A stretch of DNA of 64,000 bases from Elioraea rosea (GCF_007644105.1 NZ_VFAC01000024.1:1-64000); one strand, 5' to 3'; counted from the first letter of the stretch, positions 30,156-39,272 are shown. The notes: generated by a model from the letters alone, not told the origin. Numbers and translations are program-made.

Positions 30156-30643
30156 CCCTTCAGCAGGCTCACCATCAGGCTGATCAGGTAGGTCTGCACA
30201 CGCTTGCCCTGCTCGGTCATCACCGTGTTCTGCGCGCAGTCCCCGCCGCGCTGCGGCTCATAGCGGGGCTCAACAAGGTTCAGATGCGCGAGCCGCCGAA
30301 GCCCCGCTCGGTACTCGGCGTCGAGCGAGCCGCAGTAGACGGCCGTCTGGTCCATGTCGAGGAAGATGCGCAGCAGGTCGCCGTCCATCGCGCGCACGGC
30401 ATGCACCACCTCGTCGTTCGCCGCCGGAAGCCCCTGCTCGTCGACGCGCACCGGTAGATGTCCCGCCAGGACCGTGCGCGGCGCGACGTCGAGGCCCGGA
30501 ACCAGGCCGAGTACGCCGTGCAGCGGCACCTGCACGAGGACGAGCACGAACACCGCCACCGCCGGCCAGCGGAGGGACTTGACGAGATCGAGGAAGGCGA
30601 CCACCCGATCGGCTGGGCTCAGCGCTTGGATGTGGGGGGACAT
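30152..30643 (-). CDS. Single-TM hypothetical protein
   Basis: 163 residues, no family recognised. One membrane helix at about 25-50 (WPAVAVFVLVLVQVPLHGVLGLV), preceded by a short cytoplasmic N-terminus and followed by a soluble domain with DMDQTAVYCGSLDAEYRAGLRRL and a second Cys in GGDCAQN. It ends ISLMVSLLKG. GGAGCGAGG precedes ATG 30643; an earlier in-frame GTG at 30664 lacks a binding site. Divergent from nadX. Confidence 0.65.
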   Translation of the reverse strand: MSPHIQALSPADRVVAFLDLVKSLRWPAVAVFVLVLVQVPLHGVLGLVPGLDVAPRTVLAGHLPVRVDEQGLPAANDEVVHAVRAMDGDLLRIFLDMDQTAVYCGSLDAEYRAGLRRLAHLNLVEPRYEPQRGGDCAQNTVMTEQGKRVQTYLISLMVSLLKG

Positions 30644-30696
30644 GGCCTCGCTCCGGCTCTGCACCTTCCAGTGTGTTAGGCGAAAAGGGTTAAGCG

Positions 30697-31500
30697 ATGT
30701 TGACGGTGGGGATTGCCGGTCTCGGTGCGATCGGCCTCAGACTGGCGAAGGCGCTCGATGCGGGGGTGGAGGGGCTCAGGCTCGTCGCCGTCGCGGCGCG
30801 CGACCAGGAGAAGGCGAAGGCCGCCGTCGCCGGGTTCAAGGCCCCGCCGGTGGTGACCGACATCGGCAGCCTCGCCGGTCTCGCCGACGTGGTGGTGGAG
30901 GCGGCGCCTGCTTCCGTGTTCGAGGCGATCGTCTCGCCTGCCGTCGAGGCCGGGCGCATCGCGGTCGTCTCCTCCGTCGGCGCGCTCCTGCCGCGCATGC
31001 ACCTCGTCGAGCGCGCGCGCGAGACGGGCGGGCGCATCATCGTGCCGACGGGCGCGCTGCTCGGGCTCGATGCGGTGCGGGCAGCCGCCGAGGGGAATGT
31101 CGAGAGCGTCACCCTCGTCACGCGCAAGCCGCCGCGCGGCCTCGCCGGCGCGCCGTATCTCGAGGAGAAGGGCATCGACGTCGCCACCATCACGACGCCG
31201 ACGAAGATCTTCGACGGCTCCGCCCGCGAGGGCGCGAAGGGCTTCCCGGCGAACGTGAACGTCGCGGCAGCGCTGGCGCTCGCAGGCATCGGGCCGGACC
31301 GTACGCGGCTCGAGATCTGGGCCGACCCGACGGTGACGCGCAACACCCACACGGTGAAGGTCGAGGCCGACACGGTGCGGCTGACGATGACGATCGAGAA
31401 CGTTCCGTCAGAAGAAAATCCACGCACCGGGAAGATCACGCCACTGTCGCTTCTCGCCTGCCTGCGCGGGCTGACGGCGACGCTGAAGGTGGGAACCTGA
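30697..31500 (+). CDS. nadX: L-aspartate dehydrogenase
   Basis: 267 residues. NAD(P)-dependent enzyme that oxidises L-aspartate to iminoaspartate, an alternative entry to NAD biosynthesis. GIAGLGAIGLRLAKAL is the Rossmann loop; the C-terminal domain has PTGALLGLDAV, KIFDGSAREGAKGFPANVNVAAALALAGIG and ADPTVTRNTHTV, with the conserved His used in catalysis. No nadA or nadC is adjacent. A strong hairpin follows at 31507. Confidence 0.9.
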   Translation: MLTVGIAGLGAIGLRLAKALDAGVEGLRLVAVAARDQEKAKAAVAGFKAPPVVTDIGSLAGLADVVVEAAPASVFEAIVSPAVEAGRIAVVSSVGALLPRMHLVERARETGGRIIVPTGALLGLDAVRAAAEGNVESVTLVTRKPPRGLAGAPYLEEKGIDVATITTPTKIFDGSAREGAKGFPANVNVAAALALAGIGPDRTRLEIWADPTVTRNTHTVKVEADTVRLTMTIENVPSEENPRTGKITPLSLLACLRGLTATLKVGT

Positions 31501-31506
31501 GCCTTC

Positions 31507-31538
31507 GCCGGCCTGCGCCGCCCATGGCGCAGGCCGGC
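31507..31538. terminator. Bidirectional terminator between nadX and the second PEP-CTERM gene
   Basis: GCCGGCCTGCGCC and GGCGCAGGCCGGC form a perfect 13-base-pair stem with a 6-base loop in the 45-base gap between two convergent genes. A short TT tail follows on the plus side. Confidence 0.7.
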
Positions 31539-31545
31539 TTGCCGT

Positions 31546-32340
31546 TCACCAGTCTAGGCGGTGCCGCATGCCGGTGGACGACGCCACGAGCAGTGCGAGC
31601 ATGCCGAAGGCGAGAACCAACAGCGATCCCGGCTCCGGGATCGGGGTCTGGTAGAGCAATGCCTGAGGGATCACCGCGTTGTCCGCACCGGTGCCGAACG
31701 CGATGCCCGCCTGGGTCGGTTCGCCATCGAACCAGTTGATCGTGAGCGCGTAGAGCCCGGCCGTGTCGAATTGCACCTCGACAGGGCTCGGCAGTGTCGC
31801 GAACGGATTGATGCCGCCTGCCGGCGGCACATTCACGGCGACCTGCGTGCCCTGGATGATGATGTCCGCACCGTCGTCGGAACCGATGTTGAACAGGACC
31901 GCCCCTGGCGCATCGACCCTGTAGTATCCGGTGAAGCGCATCGCTGTGCCGTAGGTAAGCCCGTCAACACGTCTCGCGAGCACCGTCATACCGAGCGGCG
32001 GCGAAAGCGATGCGCCGTCGGTGCCGAGGAAGTCGGCGATCGTCGTCGTCTGGTCGAGCACCACGTTGGACGAGCCCTGCGGATAGTCGACCGAACTGGA
32101 GGCGAACACGGCGTTGGGCGTGTTCCCGGCCATGTAGGTCTTGGCCCAGGTAATGGTGCGGTCGCCAAGAGCGGAGGGCATCAGGACATCGGCCCAGACG
32201 CTGCCGACGAGCCCGGTTCCCGAAAAGGCCGGAAGAGCGAAGTCGGGCGTGGAGAAGGTGTAGGCCGGCACGGCGTGCGCGGACATTCCGGCGAGGAGAG
32301 CCGCGGTGGCGGCGGCGGGGAGTAGCATGCTTTTGGTCAT
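31546..32340 (-). CDS. PEP-CTERM sorting domain protein with PA14-like region
   Basis: 264-residue exported protein. Signal peptide MTKSMLLPAAATAALLAGMSAHA; the body contains FTGYYRVDAPGAVLFNIGSDDGADIII, similar to PA14/GLEYA-type carbohydrate-binding modules. The C-terminus IPEPGSLLVLAFGMLALLVASS followed by TGMRHRLDW is an intact PEP-CTERM: Pro-Glu-Pro, a hydrophobic helix and basic residues. Exosortase would cleave it and link it to surface polysaccharide. No exosortase gene is in the window. AAGGA precedes the start. Lower third-position GC than neighbours in places. Confidence 0.85.
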   Translation of the reverse strand: MTKSMLLPAAATAALLAGMSAHAVPAYTFSTPDFALPAFSGTGLVGSVWADVLMPSALGDRTITWAKTYMAGNTPNAVFASSSVDYPQGSSNVVLDQTTTIADFLGTDGASLSPPLGMTVLARRVDGLTYGTAMRFTGYYRVDAPGAVLFNIGSDDGADIIIQGTQVAVNVPPAGGINPFATLPSPVEVQFDTAGLYALTINWFDGEPTQAGIAFGTGADNAVIPQALLYQTPIPEPGSLLVLAFGMLALLVASSTGMRHRLDW

Positions 32341-32683
32341 GGTACCAATCCTTCCAGAACGTGGTGCTCATCCCGGCATGATTGCGTGGCTACAACGGAG
32401 TGCCTGCGCGGCTCAGCGGCCGGTCGACGTGGCGTTGAAGGACCATGATTTGCGGCGGGGTCTCGCCGTGCGGCTGAGATGACGTAGCCAACATTGGTCC
32501 CCCGCCGGTTGTCGTTCGACACGATCGATTGCGGGCCCGGTAGCGTATCTCCGAGCGCTCGGAATTCCATCTCTTTTTCGTAACATGATGTAGGCCGCGA
32601 AGCGCCGCAAGCGAGGATTCTCGCGGGTCTTGAGCGCCATCAATCCCGCTGCATGAATTCGCTCCTGCGCTCGCGCGCGCGGC
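32341..32683. other. Intergenic region upstream of the second PEP-CTERM gene
   Basis: About 340 bases, less GC-rich than the surroundings, between two minus-strand genes. It should hold the PEP-CTERM promoter. The only clear structure is a perfect 14-base palindrome TCCGAGCGCTCGGA at 32550-32563. No good sigma-54 or sigma-70 match was found, and short open frames crossing it have no start signals. Confidence 0.5.
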
Positions 32684-33637
32684 TCAGGCCATCGCCACGA
32701 GCCGCGCGACATAGGCCGCATAGGCCGCGAGCATCGCGAGCCCAAGGCCGCGGCCGATGCGGCCCGTGAGCATCGCCGGTGCGAGCAGGGCGGTCGCGCC
32801 GAGCATCACCCACATCTCCGTGCGCGCGATCTCTGCCGGGATCGCTGTCGGCGCGATCAGCGACGACACGCCGAGGATGCCGAGGATGTTGTAGATGTTC
32901 GAGCCGAGGATGTTGCCGAGCGCGATGTCGGAATGGCGACGGATCGCCGCGATCACGCTGGTCACGAGCTCGGGAAGCGAGGTGCCGACGGCGATGAGCG
33001 TGAGCCCGATCACGACCTCGGATACCCCGAACGCGCGCGCGATGTTGACCGCCGCGCCGATCATCAGGTCGCCGCCGAGCACGAGCAGGCCGATGCCGCC
33101 CACCACCATCGCAGCGGCAAGCGCGGGGTTCAGCGGCACGGCCTGGACCTCCTCCGCCTCTGCCGCATGCAGCGCGCCGGAGGCAGTGCCACCCTGCCGC
33201 TCCTGGAGGTAGGTGATCACGGCCGTCGCCGCGAGCAGGGCGAGGCAGAGCACGCCGTGCCACCAGGTCAGCCTGTCGGTCGAGAGAGCGATGGCGATGA
33301 ACAGAAGCGCCGCACCGAGCACGAACGCGCCATCGCGGCGGATCGCCTCCGGCCGCACCGCGATCGGCGAGATGACGGCGGCGAGCGCGAGGATGAGCAG
33401 GATGTTCGCGATGTTCGAGCCGACGATGTTGCCGACCGCGATGCCGCCGAGCCCTTTCATCGCCGCCTCGACGGAGACCACGAGCTCGGGCGTCGAGGTG
33501 CCCCAGGCGACGACGGTGACGCCGACGAGAAGCGGCGAGACGCCGAGGCGGCGCGCGAGGCCGACGCCGCCGCGTACGAGGCCTTCCGCGCCCAGAACGA
33601 GAAGGCCGAGACCAGCCGCGAGCCACACGAGATCCAT
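32684..33637 (-). CDS. Calcium/sodium antiporter, CaxA/YrbG family
   Basis: 317-residue membrane exchanger with two homologous halves of five helices. The duplicated signature appears as VAWGTSTPELVVS with GNIVGSNIANILLI (first half) and IAVGTSLPELVTS with GNILGSNIYNILGI (second half); the GTSxPE and GNxxGSN motifs form the cation site. It exchanges Na+ for Ca2+ (or K+/Na+ for Ca2+) across the inner membrane. A hydrophilic Ala/Glu-rich loop separates the halves. ATG 33637 has GGAGGG seven bases upstream. Divergent from marC. Confidence 0.9.
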   Translation of the reverse strand: MDLVWLAAGLGLLVLGAEGLVRGGVGLARRLGVSPLLVGVTVVAWGTSTPELVVSVEAAMKGLGGIAVGNIVGSNIANILLILALAAVISPIAVRPEAIRRDGAFVLGAALLFIAIALSTDRLTWWHGVLCLALLAATAVITYLQERQGGTASGALHAAEAEEVQAVPLNPALAAAMVVGGIGLLVLGGDLMIGAAVNIARAFGVSEVVIGLTLIAVGTSLPELVTSVIAAIRRHSDIALGNILGSNIYNILGILGVSSLIAPTAIPAEIARTEMWVMLGATALLAPAMLTGRIGRGLGLAMLAAYAAYVARLVAMA

Positions 33638-33785
33638 GCCGAACCCTCCATGGAGGCCGACAAGGGCTCGACATCGCGGGACCATCCCGCCAGAGGGGCC
33701 CGAACCCCGGGCTGGGCGGCAGGTGGCGCCGCGGCGTCACGGATTCAAGGCTGCGGCTCGTGGCCTCGGCATGGCACGCTCGCGC

Positions 33786-34427
33786 ATGCTCGACGCGTTC
33801 CTCTATGCCCTCGTCGCCCTGCTGGTGATCTTCGATCCTCCCGGCACGGCGGCGATCTTCATCGCCATCACGCCGCGCGACACGGACACGGAACGTCGTG
33901 ACCAGGCAGTGCGGGCCGCGGCGATCTCCTTCGGCGTGCTCGCGGGTTTCGCGATCGCCGGCGAGTGGCTGATGCGGGCGATGGGTGTGACCTTGCCCGC
34001 CTTTCAGGTGGCCGGCGGGATCCTGCTGTTCCTTCTCGCCACGGACATGGTGATGGTCCGCGATAGCGGTCTGCGCCGAACGACCGAACGCGAGACGCGG
34101 GAGGCCGAGGCGCAGGAGAGCGACATCACCGTCTTCCCGCTTGCCATTCCCCTGATCGCCGGGCCGGGAGCGATGACGACGATGGTCCTGCTGCGCGGCA
34201 GGGCGGGGGACGACCCGGCGCTGCTTGCCGCGCTCGCCGCTGCCCTCGCCGTGGCGCTCGGTATCACGCTCGCCTCGCTGCTTGCGGCCAAGACCCTCGT
34301 GCGCCTCCTCGGTGAAACGGGCACGAACGTGATCGGTCGCGTCCTAGGCGTGGTGGTGGCGGCGCTCGCCGCCCAGATCACCCTCGACGGGGTGCGGGCC
34401 ATCCTCGCCTCACCGCCAATCGGCTGA
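33786..34427 (+). CDS. MarC-family integral membrane protein
   Basis: 213 residues, six membrane segments. VIFDPPGTAAIFIAITP and the later FPLAIPLIAGPGAMTTM are MarC-family signatures. The protein's transport role is not established (MarC is no longer held to be part of multiple-antibiotic resistance). MLDAFLYALVALLVIFDPPGT at 33786 fits the usual MarC start; ATG 33771 adds MARSR. Neither has a strong ribosome-binding site. Confidence 0.87.
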   Translation: MLDAFLYALVALLVIFDPPGTAAIFIAITPRDTDTERRDQAVRAAAISFGVLAGFAIAGEWLMRAMGVTLPAFQVAGGILLFLLATDMVMVRDSGLRRTTERETREAEAQESDITVFPLAIPLIAGPGAMTTMVLLRGRAGDDPALLAALAAALAVALGITLASLLAAKTLVRLLGETGTNVIGRVLGVVVAALAAQITLDGVRAILASPPIG

Positions 34428-34430
34428 TCG

Positions 34431-35099
34431 TCACTCGGCGGCTGCGAGAATGGCCGGGTGGCGTGCGGCGGTGCGAAGCGCCTCTGCGATCGTGTCGGGC
34501 GCCTGCGCGCCGGAGAACAGGATGTGGCGGTTGAGCACGAAGGTCGGCACGCCGTTGATGCCGGCCCGGCTCGCCGCGGCGGCCTCGGCGCGAACCTCGT
34601 CCTGCGCCTCCGATCCCGCAAGCCGCTCGGCCACCGCGCCGCGGTCCATGCCCGCCTCGCCGGCGATGTCGGCCAGAACCGCGACGTCGCCGATGTCGCG
34701 CCCCGCGTGGAAGTAGGCACGGAAGATCGCCTCCATCACCGCAGGCTGCCGTCCTGCCTCCGCGGCGAAGCGGGAGAGGCGGTGTGCGTTGGTGGTGTTC
34801 GGCGTGCGCGCAATCGCATCGAGCCGGAAGTCGAGCCCGGCGGCGGCGCCGGCTTCCTTCACCTGCGCATCGAGTTCGCGCGAGCGCTCGAGGCTGCCGA
34901 ACTTGGCCGCCCGGTAGGCCGCGCGCTCGACCCCCTCATCGGGCATGTCGGGGTTCAGCATGAAGGGGAAGAAGGCTAGCTCGAACCGGAGCCCGGGGTC
35001 GGTCTCGGCAAGCATCGCGAGCGCATCGTCGAGCCGCTTCTTGCCGATCCGGCACCAGGGGCAGATCGCGTCGGAGACGACGGTGAGCTTCAACGTCAT
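34431..35099 (-). CDS. DsbA/FrnE-family 2-Cys oxidoreductase
   Basis: 222 residues, thioredoxin fold with helical insertion. The active site is SDAICPWCRIGKKRL (CPWC), followed by FELAFFPFMLNPDMP and the cis-Pro loop GINGVPTFVLNRHILFSGAQ. There is no signal peptide, so it acts in the cytoplasm, as FrnE proteins do in oxidative stress. The start overlaps the stop of the preceding M20 gene by four bases, so the two are translated together. Confidence 0.9.
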   Translation of the reverse strand: MTLKLTVVSDAICPWCRIGKKRLDDALAMLAETDPGLRFELAFFPFMLNPDMPDEGVERAAYRAAKFGSLERSRELDAQVKEAGAAAGLDFRLDAIARTPNTTNAHRLSRFAAEAGRQPAVMEAIFRAYFHAGRDIGDVAVLADIAGEAGMDRGAVAERLAGSEAQDEVRAEAAAASRAGINGVPTFVLNRHILFSGAQAPDTIAEALRTAARHPAILAAAE

Positions 35100-36280
35100 G
35101 CGGCGTCCTTCCGCGGCAGGAGCTGCTCGGCGAGCGTGGCGAACCAGCTCGCGCCGACCGGCAGGATCTCGTCGTTGAAGTCGAACTTCGGGTGGTGGAC
35201 GGAAGCGTCGTCGCCCCCCCGGCCGCCGCCGAGCATCAGGTAGGCGCCGGGCTTCTTCTCGAGCATGAAAGCGAAATCCTCGCCCCCCATCGTCGGGCGC
35301 GGCATCTCGGCCACGCGCTGCTCGCCCTGCACGGCGATGGCCGCGGCGCGTGCGAGCGCTGTGCTCTCGACCTCGTTGACCGTCGCCGGATAGGCGCGAC
35401 GGAACTGCACCTCCGCCGTCGCGCCGAAGGCCCTCGCGATACCCTCTGCCGTCTCGATCACCCGCTTCTCGATCAGGTCTCCCGCCTCCCTGGTGAACCA
35501 GCGTGCCGTGCCGCGCAGCTTCACAGTCTCGGGGATGACATTGTAGGCGAAGCCGCCCTCGAGCCAGGTGATCGACACCACGCCCGAATCCACCGGGTCG
35601 AGGTTGCGCGAGACGATCCCCTGCAGCGCGGTGATCACATGCGCGCCGATCAGCACCGGGTCGATGCCCTGGTTCGGCATCGCCCCATGCGCGCCCTTGC
35701 CGGTGATGGCGATGTCGATGCCGCCCACCGCCGCCATCACCGGGCCGTTCCGCCAGGCGAAGGTGCCGGCGGGGATACCGGGCCAGTTGTGCAGGCCGAA
35801 CACGCGGTCGGCCGGGAAACGGTCGAACAGGCCTTCCTTGATCATCACCTCCGCGCCGCCGCCGAACTCCTCGGCCGGCTGGAAGAAGAGATAGACGGTG
35901 CCCGCGAAGTTCCGCGTCTCGGCGAGGTATCGCGCCGCGCCGAGAAGCATCGTCGTGTGCCCGTCATGGCCGCAGGCATGCATCACGCCGGGATTCGTCG
36001 AGGCATAGGGCTTGCCCGTCTCCTCGAGGATGGGCAGCGCGTCCATGTCGGCACGCAGCCCGATCGCGCCCGCGCCGGGCTCGGACCCGCGGATGACGCC
36101 GACCACGCCGGTCTTGGCGATGCCGGTGTGGATCTCGTCCACCCCGAAAGCCTTCAGCTTCTCCGCCACCAGCGCCGCGGTGCGCTTCTCCTCGAAGGCG
36201 AGCTCCGGATGGGCGTGGATGTCGCGCCGCCACTCGGTCATGTCCGGGTGGAACTCGGCGATGCGGTTGTGGATCGGCAT
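35096..36280 (-). CDS. M20-family metal-dependent amidohydrolase (N-acyl amino acid / hippurate hydrolase type)
   Basis: 394 residues. Zinc-site motifs are MHACGHDGHTTMLLGAA, the Glu pair in FQPAEEFGGGAEVM, and HNWPGIPAG; MGGEDFAFMLEKKPGAYLMLGGG near the C-terminus is typical of aminoacylase/hippuricase (subfamily M20D). A dimerisation domain lies in between. It cleaves the acyl group from N-acyl amino acids or similar. Coupled by a four-base overlap to the FrnE-like gene. Confidence 0.9.
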   Translation of the reverse strand: MPIHNRIAEFHPDMTEWRRDIHAHPELAFEEKRTAALVAEKLKAFGVDEIHTGIAKTGVVGVIRGSEPGAGAIGLRADMDALPILEETGKPYASTNPGVMHACGHDGHTTMLLGAARYLAETRNFAGTVYLFFQPAEEFGGGAEVMIKEGLFDRFPADRVFGLHNWPGIPAGTFAWRNGPVMAAVGGIDIAITGKGAHGAMPNQGIDPVLIGAHVITALQGIVSRNLDPVDSGVVSITWLEGGFAYNVIPETVKLRGTARWFTREAGDLIEKRVIETAEGIARAFGATAEVQFRRAYPATVNEVESTALARAAAIAVQGEQRVAEMPRPTMGGEDFAFMLEKKPGAYLMLGGGRGGDDASVHHPKFDFNDEILPVGASWFATLAEQLLPRKDAA

Positions 36281-36335
36281 CCGGGGCGGTCTCCTCGTGT
36301 GTCTGGCGTCGATGTCGGGGCTTGGCCCGCCCGGG

Positions 36336-38057
36336 TCAACGGCCTTCCCAGGTTCCTTCGGGCCGGAGGAAGGCGAAATCCACCCCCTCGGGCGCCTGGA
36401 GCACCTCGCGCTGCCAGAGCTTGTCCCAGCCGCGGAGGGCAGGGGCGGGGGGCGTCCAGGCCTGCCGGCGGCGGGCCAGCTCGTCCTCTGCCACCAGGAG
36501 GTCGATCCGCCGCTCCTTCACCGAGAGGCGGATGCGATCTCCCGTGCGGACGAGGGCGAGCGGGCCGCCCTCGGCCGCCTCTGGGGCGACATGCAGCACG
36601 ATCGTGCCGAAGGCGGTGCCCGACATCCGCGCATCCGAGACGCGCACCATGTCCTTCACGCCGGCTCGCGCGAGCTTCTTCGGGATGGGCAGGTAGCCTG
36701 CCTCCGGCATGCCGTATCCGCCCTTGGGCCCGGCGTTCTGCAGCACGAGGATATCGTCCGCCGTCACGTCGAGGTCGTCGCGGTCGATCCGCTCCGCCAT
36801 GTCGGGGAGCGAGGAGAACACCACCGCGCGCGCCTCCTTCTCGAACAGCGTCGCATCCGCGGCCGAGCGCTTGAGGATGGCCCCGCGCGGGCTGAGCGAG
36901 CCGAACAGCGCGACGAGCCCGCCGACGGGCGAGATCGGATCGGAAGCGGGGCGGATCACCGCATGGTCCGCGAAGGCGCCCTCCTCGCGGTCGAGCCTGT
37001 CGCGCAGCGTCTCTCCCGTCACGGTCGGCACGTCGAGGTGGAGGAGGGGGCGGAGCTGGCGCAGAACCGCGCCCATCGCGCCGGCGGCATGGAAATCCTC
37101 CATGTAGCCCTGGCCCGTGGGCTTGAGGTCGACCAAAACGGGCGTTTCGTCCGACAGCGCGTTGAGCCGGGTGAGGTCGAGCGTGATGCCGGCCCGGCCG
37201 GCAATGGCGGCGAGGTGGACGATCGCGTTGGTCGAGCCGCCGAGCGCAAGCAGCACCCGCAGCGCGTTCTCGACGCTCTCCGGCGTCACGAGGTCGCGCG
37301 GGCGGACGATCCTGCCCTCGGTGGCGAGCCGCACGGCGAGCGCCCCGGAAGCTTCCGCCGCGCGCATGCGGTCGGCATGCACGGCCGGGATGGCGGCGGT
37401 GCCTGGCAGGGTGAAGCCGAGCGTCTCTGCGATGCAGGCCATGGTCGAAGCCGTGCCCATCACGCCGCAGGAGCCGGCCGTTGTGGCGAGGTTGCCCTCG
37501 ACCCGCTCGATCCGCGCGGCATCGACGTCGCCCGCCCGGAACCGCGCCCAGAAGCGTCGGCAATCGGTGCAGGCCGAGAGCCGCTCGCCCTCGAAGCGCA
37601 TCGCCATCATCGGCCCGCCGACGACCAGCACGCAGGGGACGTTTGATGAGACCGCCGCCATGAGCTGGGCCGGCACCGTCTTGTCGCAGCCGCCGAGCAG
37701 CACCACCGCGTCGAGCGGCTGGGCGCGCATCATCTCCTCCGTGTCGATGGCCGCGAGGTTGCGGTAGTACATCGAGCAGGGGGTGAGAGAGGGCTCGCAG
37801 ACGCTGACGGTCGGGAACTGCAGCGGCAGCCCGCCCGAGGCGAGGATGCCCCGCTCCGCCGCGCGGACGAGCTCGGGGAAGTGCCGGTGGCAGTTGTTCA
37901 GCCCGGAGCCCGTGTCGCAGATGCCTACGGTCGGGCGCTTCAGCGCCTCGCGCGACCAGCCCATCGAGAGCATGAAGGAGCGGCGGAGATAGAGGGCGAA
38001 GTCGCGGTCGCCGTAGTTCGAGGCGTTGCGGGCCAGGCCCTTCGGGTCATCCGTCAT
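36336..38057 (-). CDS. IlvD/Edd-family Fe-S dehydratase
   Basis: 573 residues, dihydroxy-acid / sugar-acid dehydratase family. Cys expected to bind the Fe-S cluster are in GICDTGSGLNNCHRHF, VLLGGCDKTVPAQLM and TAGSCGVMGTASTM; GSTNAIVHLAAIAGRAG and RVSDARMSGTAFG complete the pattern. Length and the RHFPEL segment favour a sugar-acid (arabinonate/xylonate-type) dehydratase over IlvD proper, but the substrate is not certain. ATG 38057 has GGAGAGGG upstream; an in-frame 129-base extension would overlap the rplM promoter. The gene is divergent from rplM. Confidence 0.88.
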   Translation of the reverse strand: MTDDPKGLARNASNYGDRDFALYLRRSFMLSMGWSREALKRPTVGICDTGSGLNNCHRHFPELVRAAERGILASGGLPLQFPTVSVCEPSLTPCSMYYRNLAAIDTEEMMRAQPLDAVVLLGGCDKTVPAQLMAAVSSNVPCVLVVGGPMMAMRFEGERLSACTDCRRFWARFRAGDVDAARIERVEGNLATTAGSCGVMGTASTMACIAETLGFTLPGTAAIPAVHADRMRAAEASGALAVRLATEGRIVRPRDLVTPESVENALRVLLALGGSTNAIVHLAAIAGRAGITLDLTRLNALSDETPVLVDLKPTGQGYMEDFHAAGAMGAVLRQLRPLLHLDVPTVTGETLRDRLDREEGAFADHAVIRPASDPISPVGGLVALFGSLSPRGAILKRSAADATLFEKEARAVVFSSLPDMAERIDRDDLDVTADDILVLQNAGPKGGYGMPEAGYLPIPKKLARAGVKDMVRVSDARMSGTAFGTIVLHVAPEAAEGGPLALVRTGDRIRLSVKERRIDLLVAEDELARRRQAWTPPAPALRGWDKLWQREVLQAPEGVDFAFLRPEGTWEGR

Positions 38058-38124
38058 GCGTTTCCCTCTCCGTTCCGAGACGCAGGCTAGGGGCTCGTGA
38101 GGGGGCGGGAAAGGTCGACGGTAT

Positions 38125-38136
38125 TGCGGTACCGCA
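38125..38136. promoter_or_regulatory. Palindrome in the dehydratase-rplM promoter region
   Basis: TGCGGTACCGCA is a perfect 12-base palindrome, 67 bases upstream of the dehydratase ATG and 22 bases before the rplM -35 box. A sugar-acid repressor site for the dehydratase is the simplest guess. Confidence 0.45.
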
Positions 38137-38157
38137 TCACGGAAACCGACATATTCC

Positions 38158-38186
38158 TTGACCTCGCGGCGGCCTCTCCGTATCAC
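38158..38186 (+). promoter_or_regulatory. Sigma-70-type promoter of rplM-rpsI
   Basis: TTGACC, 17 bases, then TATCAC: four or five matches in each hexamer at ideal spacing. Transcription would begin near 38193, 44 bases before the rplM ATG. It is the clearest vegetative promoter in the window. Confidence 0.75.
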
Positions 38187-38236
38187 TCCGCGCTCGCGAC
38201 GCCGGGGCGGTCCCGGCGCGACAGGATCGGAATACG

Positions 38237-38698
38237 ATGAAGACCGTCTCGATCAAGCCGTCCGAAGTGAAGAAGGACTGGTGGATCATCGACGCGGAGG
38301 GCCTGGTTCTCGGCCGTCTCGCTTCGCTGGTCGCCAACCGCCTCCGCGGCAAGCACAAGCCCACCTTCACCCCGCATGTCGATTGCGGCGACCATGTCGT
38401 GATCGTCAACGCCGAGAAGGTGAAGGTGACGGGCAACAAGGCCGCCCAGTCGGTCTTCTACTGGCACACGGGCTATCCCGGCGGCGTCAAGGGCCGCACC
38501 CAGGGCCAGATCCTCGGCGGCAAGCACCCCGAGCGGGTGATCGAGAAGGCGGTCGAGCGGATGATCACTCGCGGCCCGCTCGGCCGGCAGCAGATGCGGA
38601 ACCTGCATGTCTATGCGGGCTCGGCCCATCCGCATGACGGGCAGCAGCCCAAGGCGCTCGACATCGCCTCCATGAACCGCAAGAACAAGGTGGCCTGA
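38237..38698 (+). CDS. rplM: 50S ribosomal protein L13
   Basis: 153 residues. The family pattern is complete: [64 protein letters not shown], and [24 protein letters not shown] (short pieces quoted from 3 regions). It assembles early into the 50S subunit. AGGATCGGAA lies upstream of the start. rpsI starts two bases after the stop, the usual rplM-rpsI operon. Confidence 0.98.
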   Translation: MKTVSIKPSEVKKDWWIIDAEGLVLGRLASLVANRLRGKHKPTFTPHVDCGDHVVIVNAEKVKVTGNKAAQSVFYWHTGYPGGVKGRTQGQILGGKHPERVIEKAVERMITRGPLGRQQMRNLHVYAGSAHPHDGQQPKALDIASMNRKNKVA

Positions 38699-38700
38699 GC

Positions 38701-39189
38701 ATGGCAGCCGATACCGTCAAGTCGCTCGCTGACCTGAAGGACCTCGCCGGCGTTCCCGGCGCGGCCGAGGAGGCCGCCAAGCGCGAGCCGAAGCGCGACG
38801 CCCAGGGCCGCTCCTACGCCACCGGACGGCGCAAGGACGCCGTGGCCCGCGTGTGGGTGATGCCCGGCAAGGGCAAGATCGAGGTCAACGGCAAGTCCGC
38901 CGAGCAGTATTTCGCCCGCCCAGTGCTGCGGATGCTGATCGCCCAGCCCTTCCTGGTGACCGACCGGTACAACCAGTTCGACGTGTACTGCACGGTCGTC
39001 GGCGGCGGGCTCTCGGGCCAGGCCGGCGCGCTGCGCCACGGGCTGTCGCGGGCGCTGGTGAACTACGAGCCGGACCTTCGCCGTATCCTCAAGGCCGCAG
39101 GGTTCCTCACGCGCGACCCGCGCGTTGTCGAGCGGAAGAAGTACGGCCGCGCCAAGGCACGACGCAGCTTCCAGTTCTCGAAGCGCTGA
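38701..39189 (+). CDS. rpsI: 30S ribosomal protein S9
   Basis: 162 residues. [20 protein letters not shown] and the C-terminal [17 protein letters not shown], whose last residues reach the P-site tRNA, identify S9. About 35 extra N-terminal residues (Ala/Glu/Lys-rich) precede the S9 core, a common extension in this group. Second gene of the operon; a strong terminator follows at 39237. Confidence 0.98.
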   Translation: MAADTVKSLADLKDLAGVPGAAEEAAKREPKRDAQGRSYATGRRKDAVARVWVMPGKGKIEVNGKSAEQYFARPVLRMLIAQPFLVTDRYNQFDVYCTVVGGGLSGQAGALRHGLSRALVNYEPDLRRILKAAGFLTRDPRVVERKKYGRAKARRSFQFSKR

Positions 39190-39236
39190 TCGGCGTCGCC
39201 CCCGCGCCGATCCAGGGTGCAGGGCAGCATTGTTTC

Positions 39237-39272
39237 GGGGGCGGGGCCGCTTGGTCCCGCCCCCTTGCTTTT
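39237..39272 (+). terminator. Intrinsic terminator of rplM-rpsI
   Basis: GGGGGCGGGGCC and GGTCCCGCCCCC pair over 12 bases (one G-U) around GCTT, followed by TTGCTTTT. It is the best-formed Rho-independent terminator in the window, 48 bases after the rpsI stop. Confidence 0.9.

Noticed and set aside
32341-32360. Sigma-54 promoter for the second PEP-CTERM gene
   Set aside because: AGGCAC followed by TTGTA is found on the minus strand upstream, but the spacing is one base short and the GC of the -12 element is missing.
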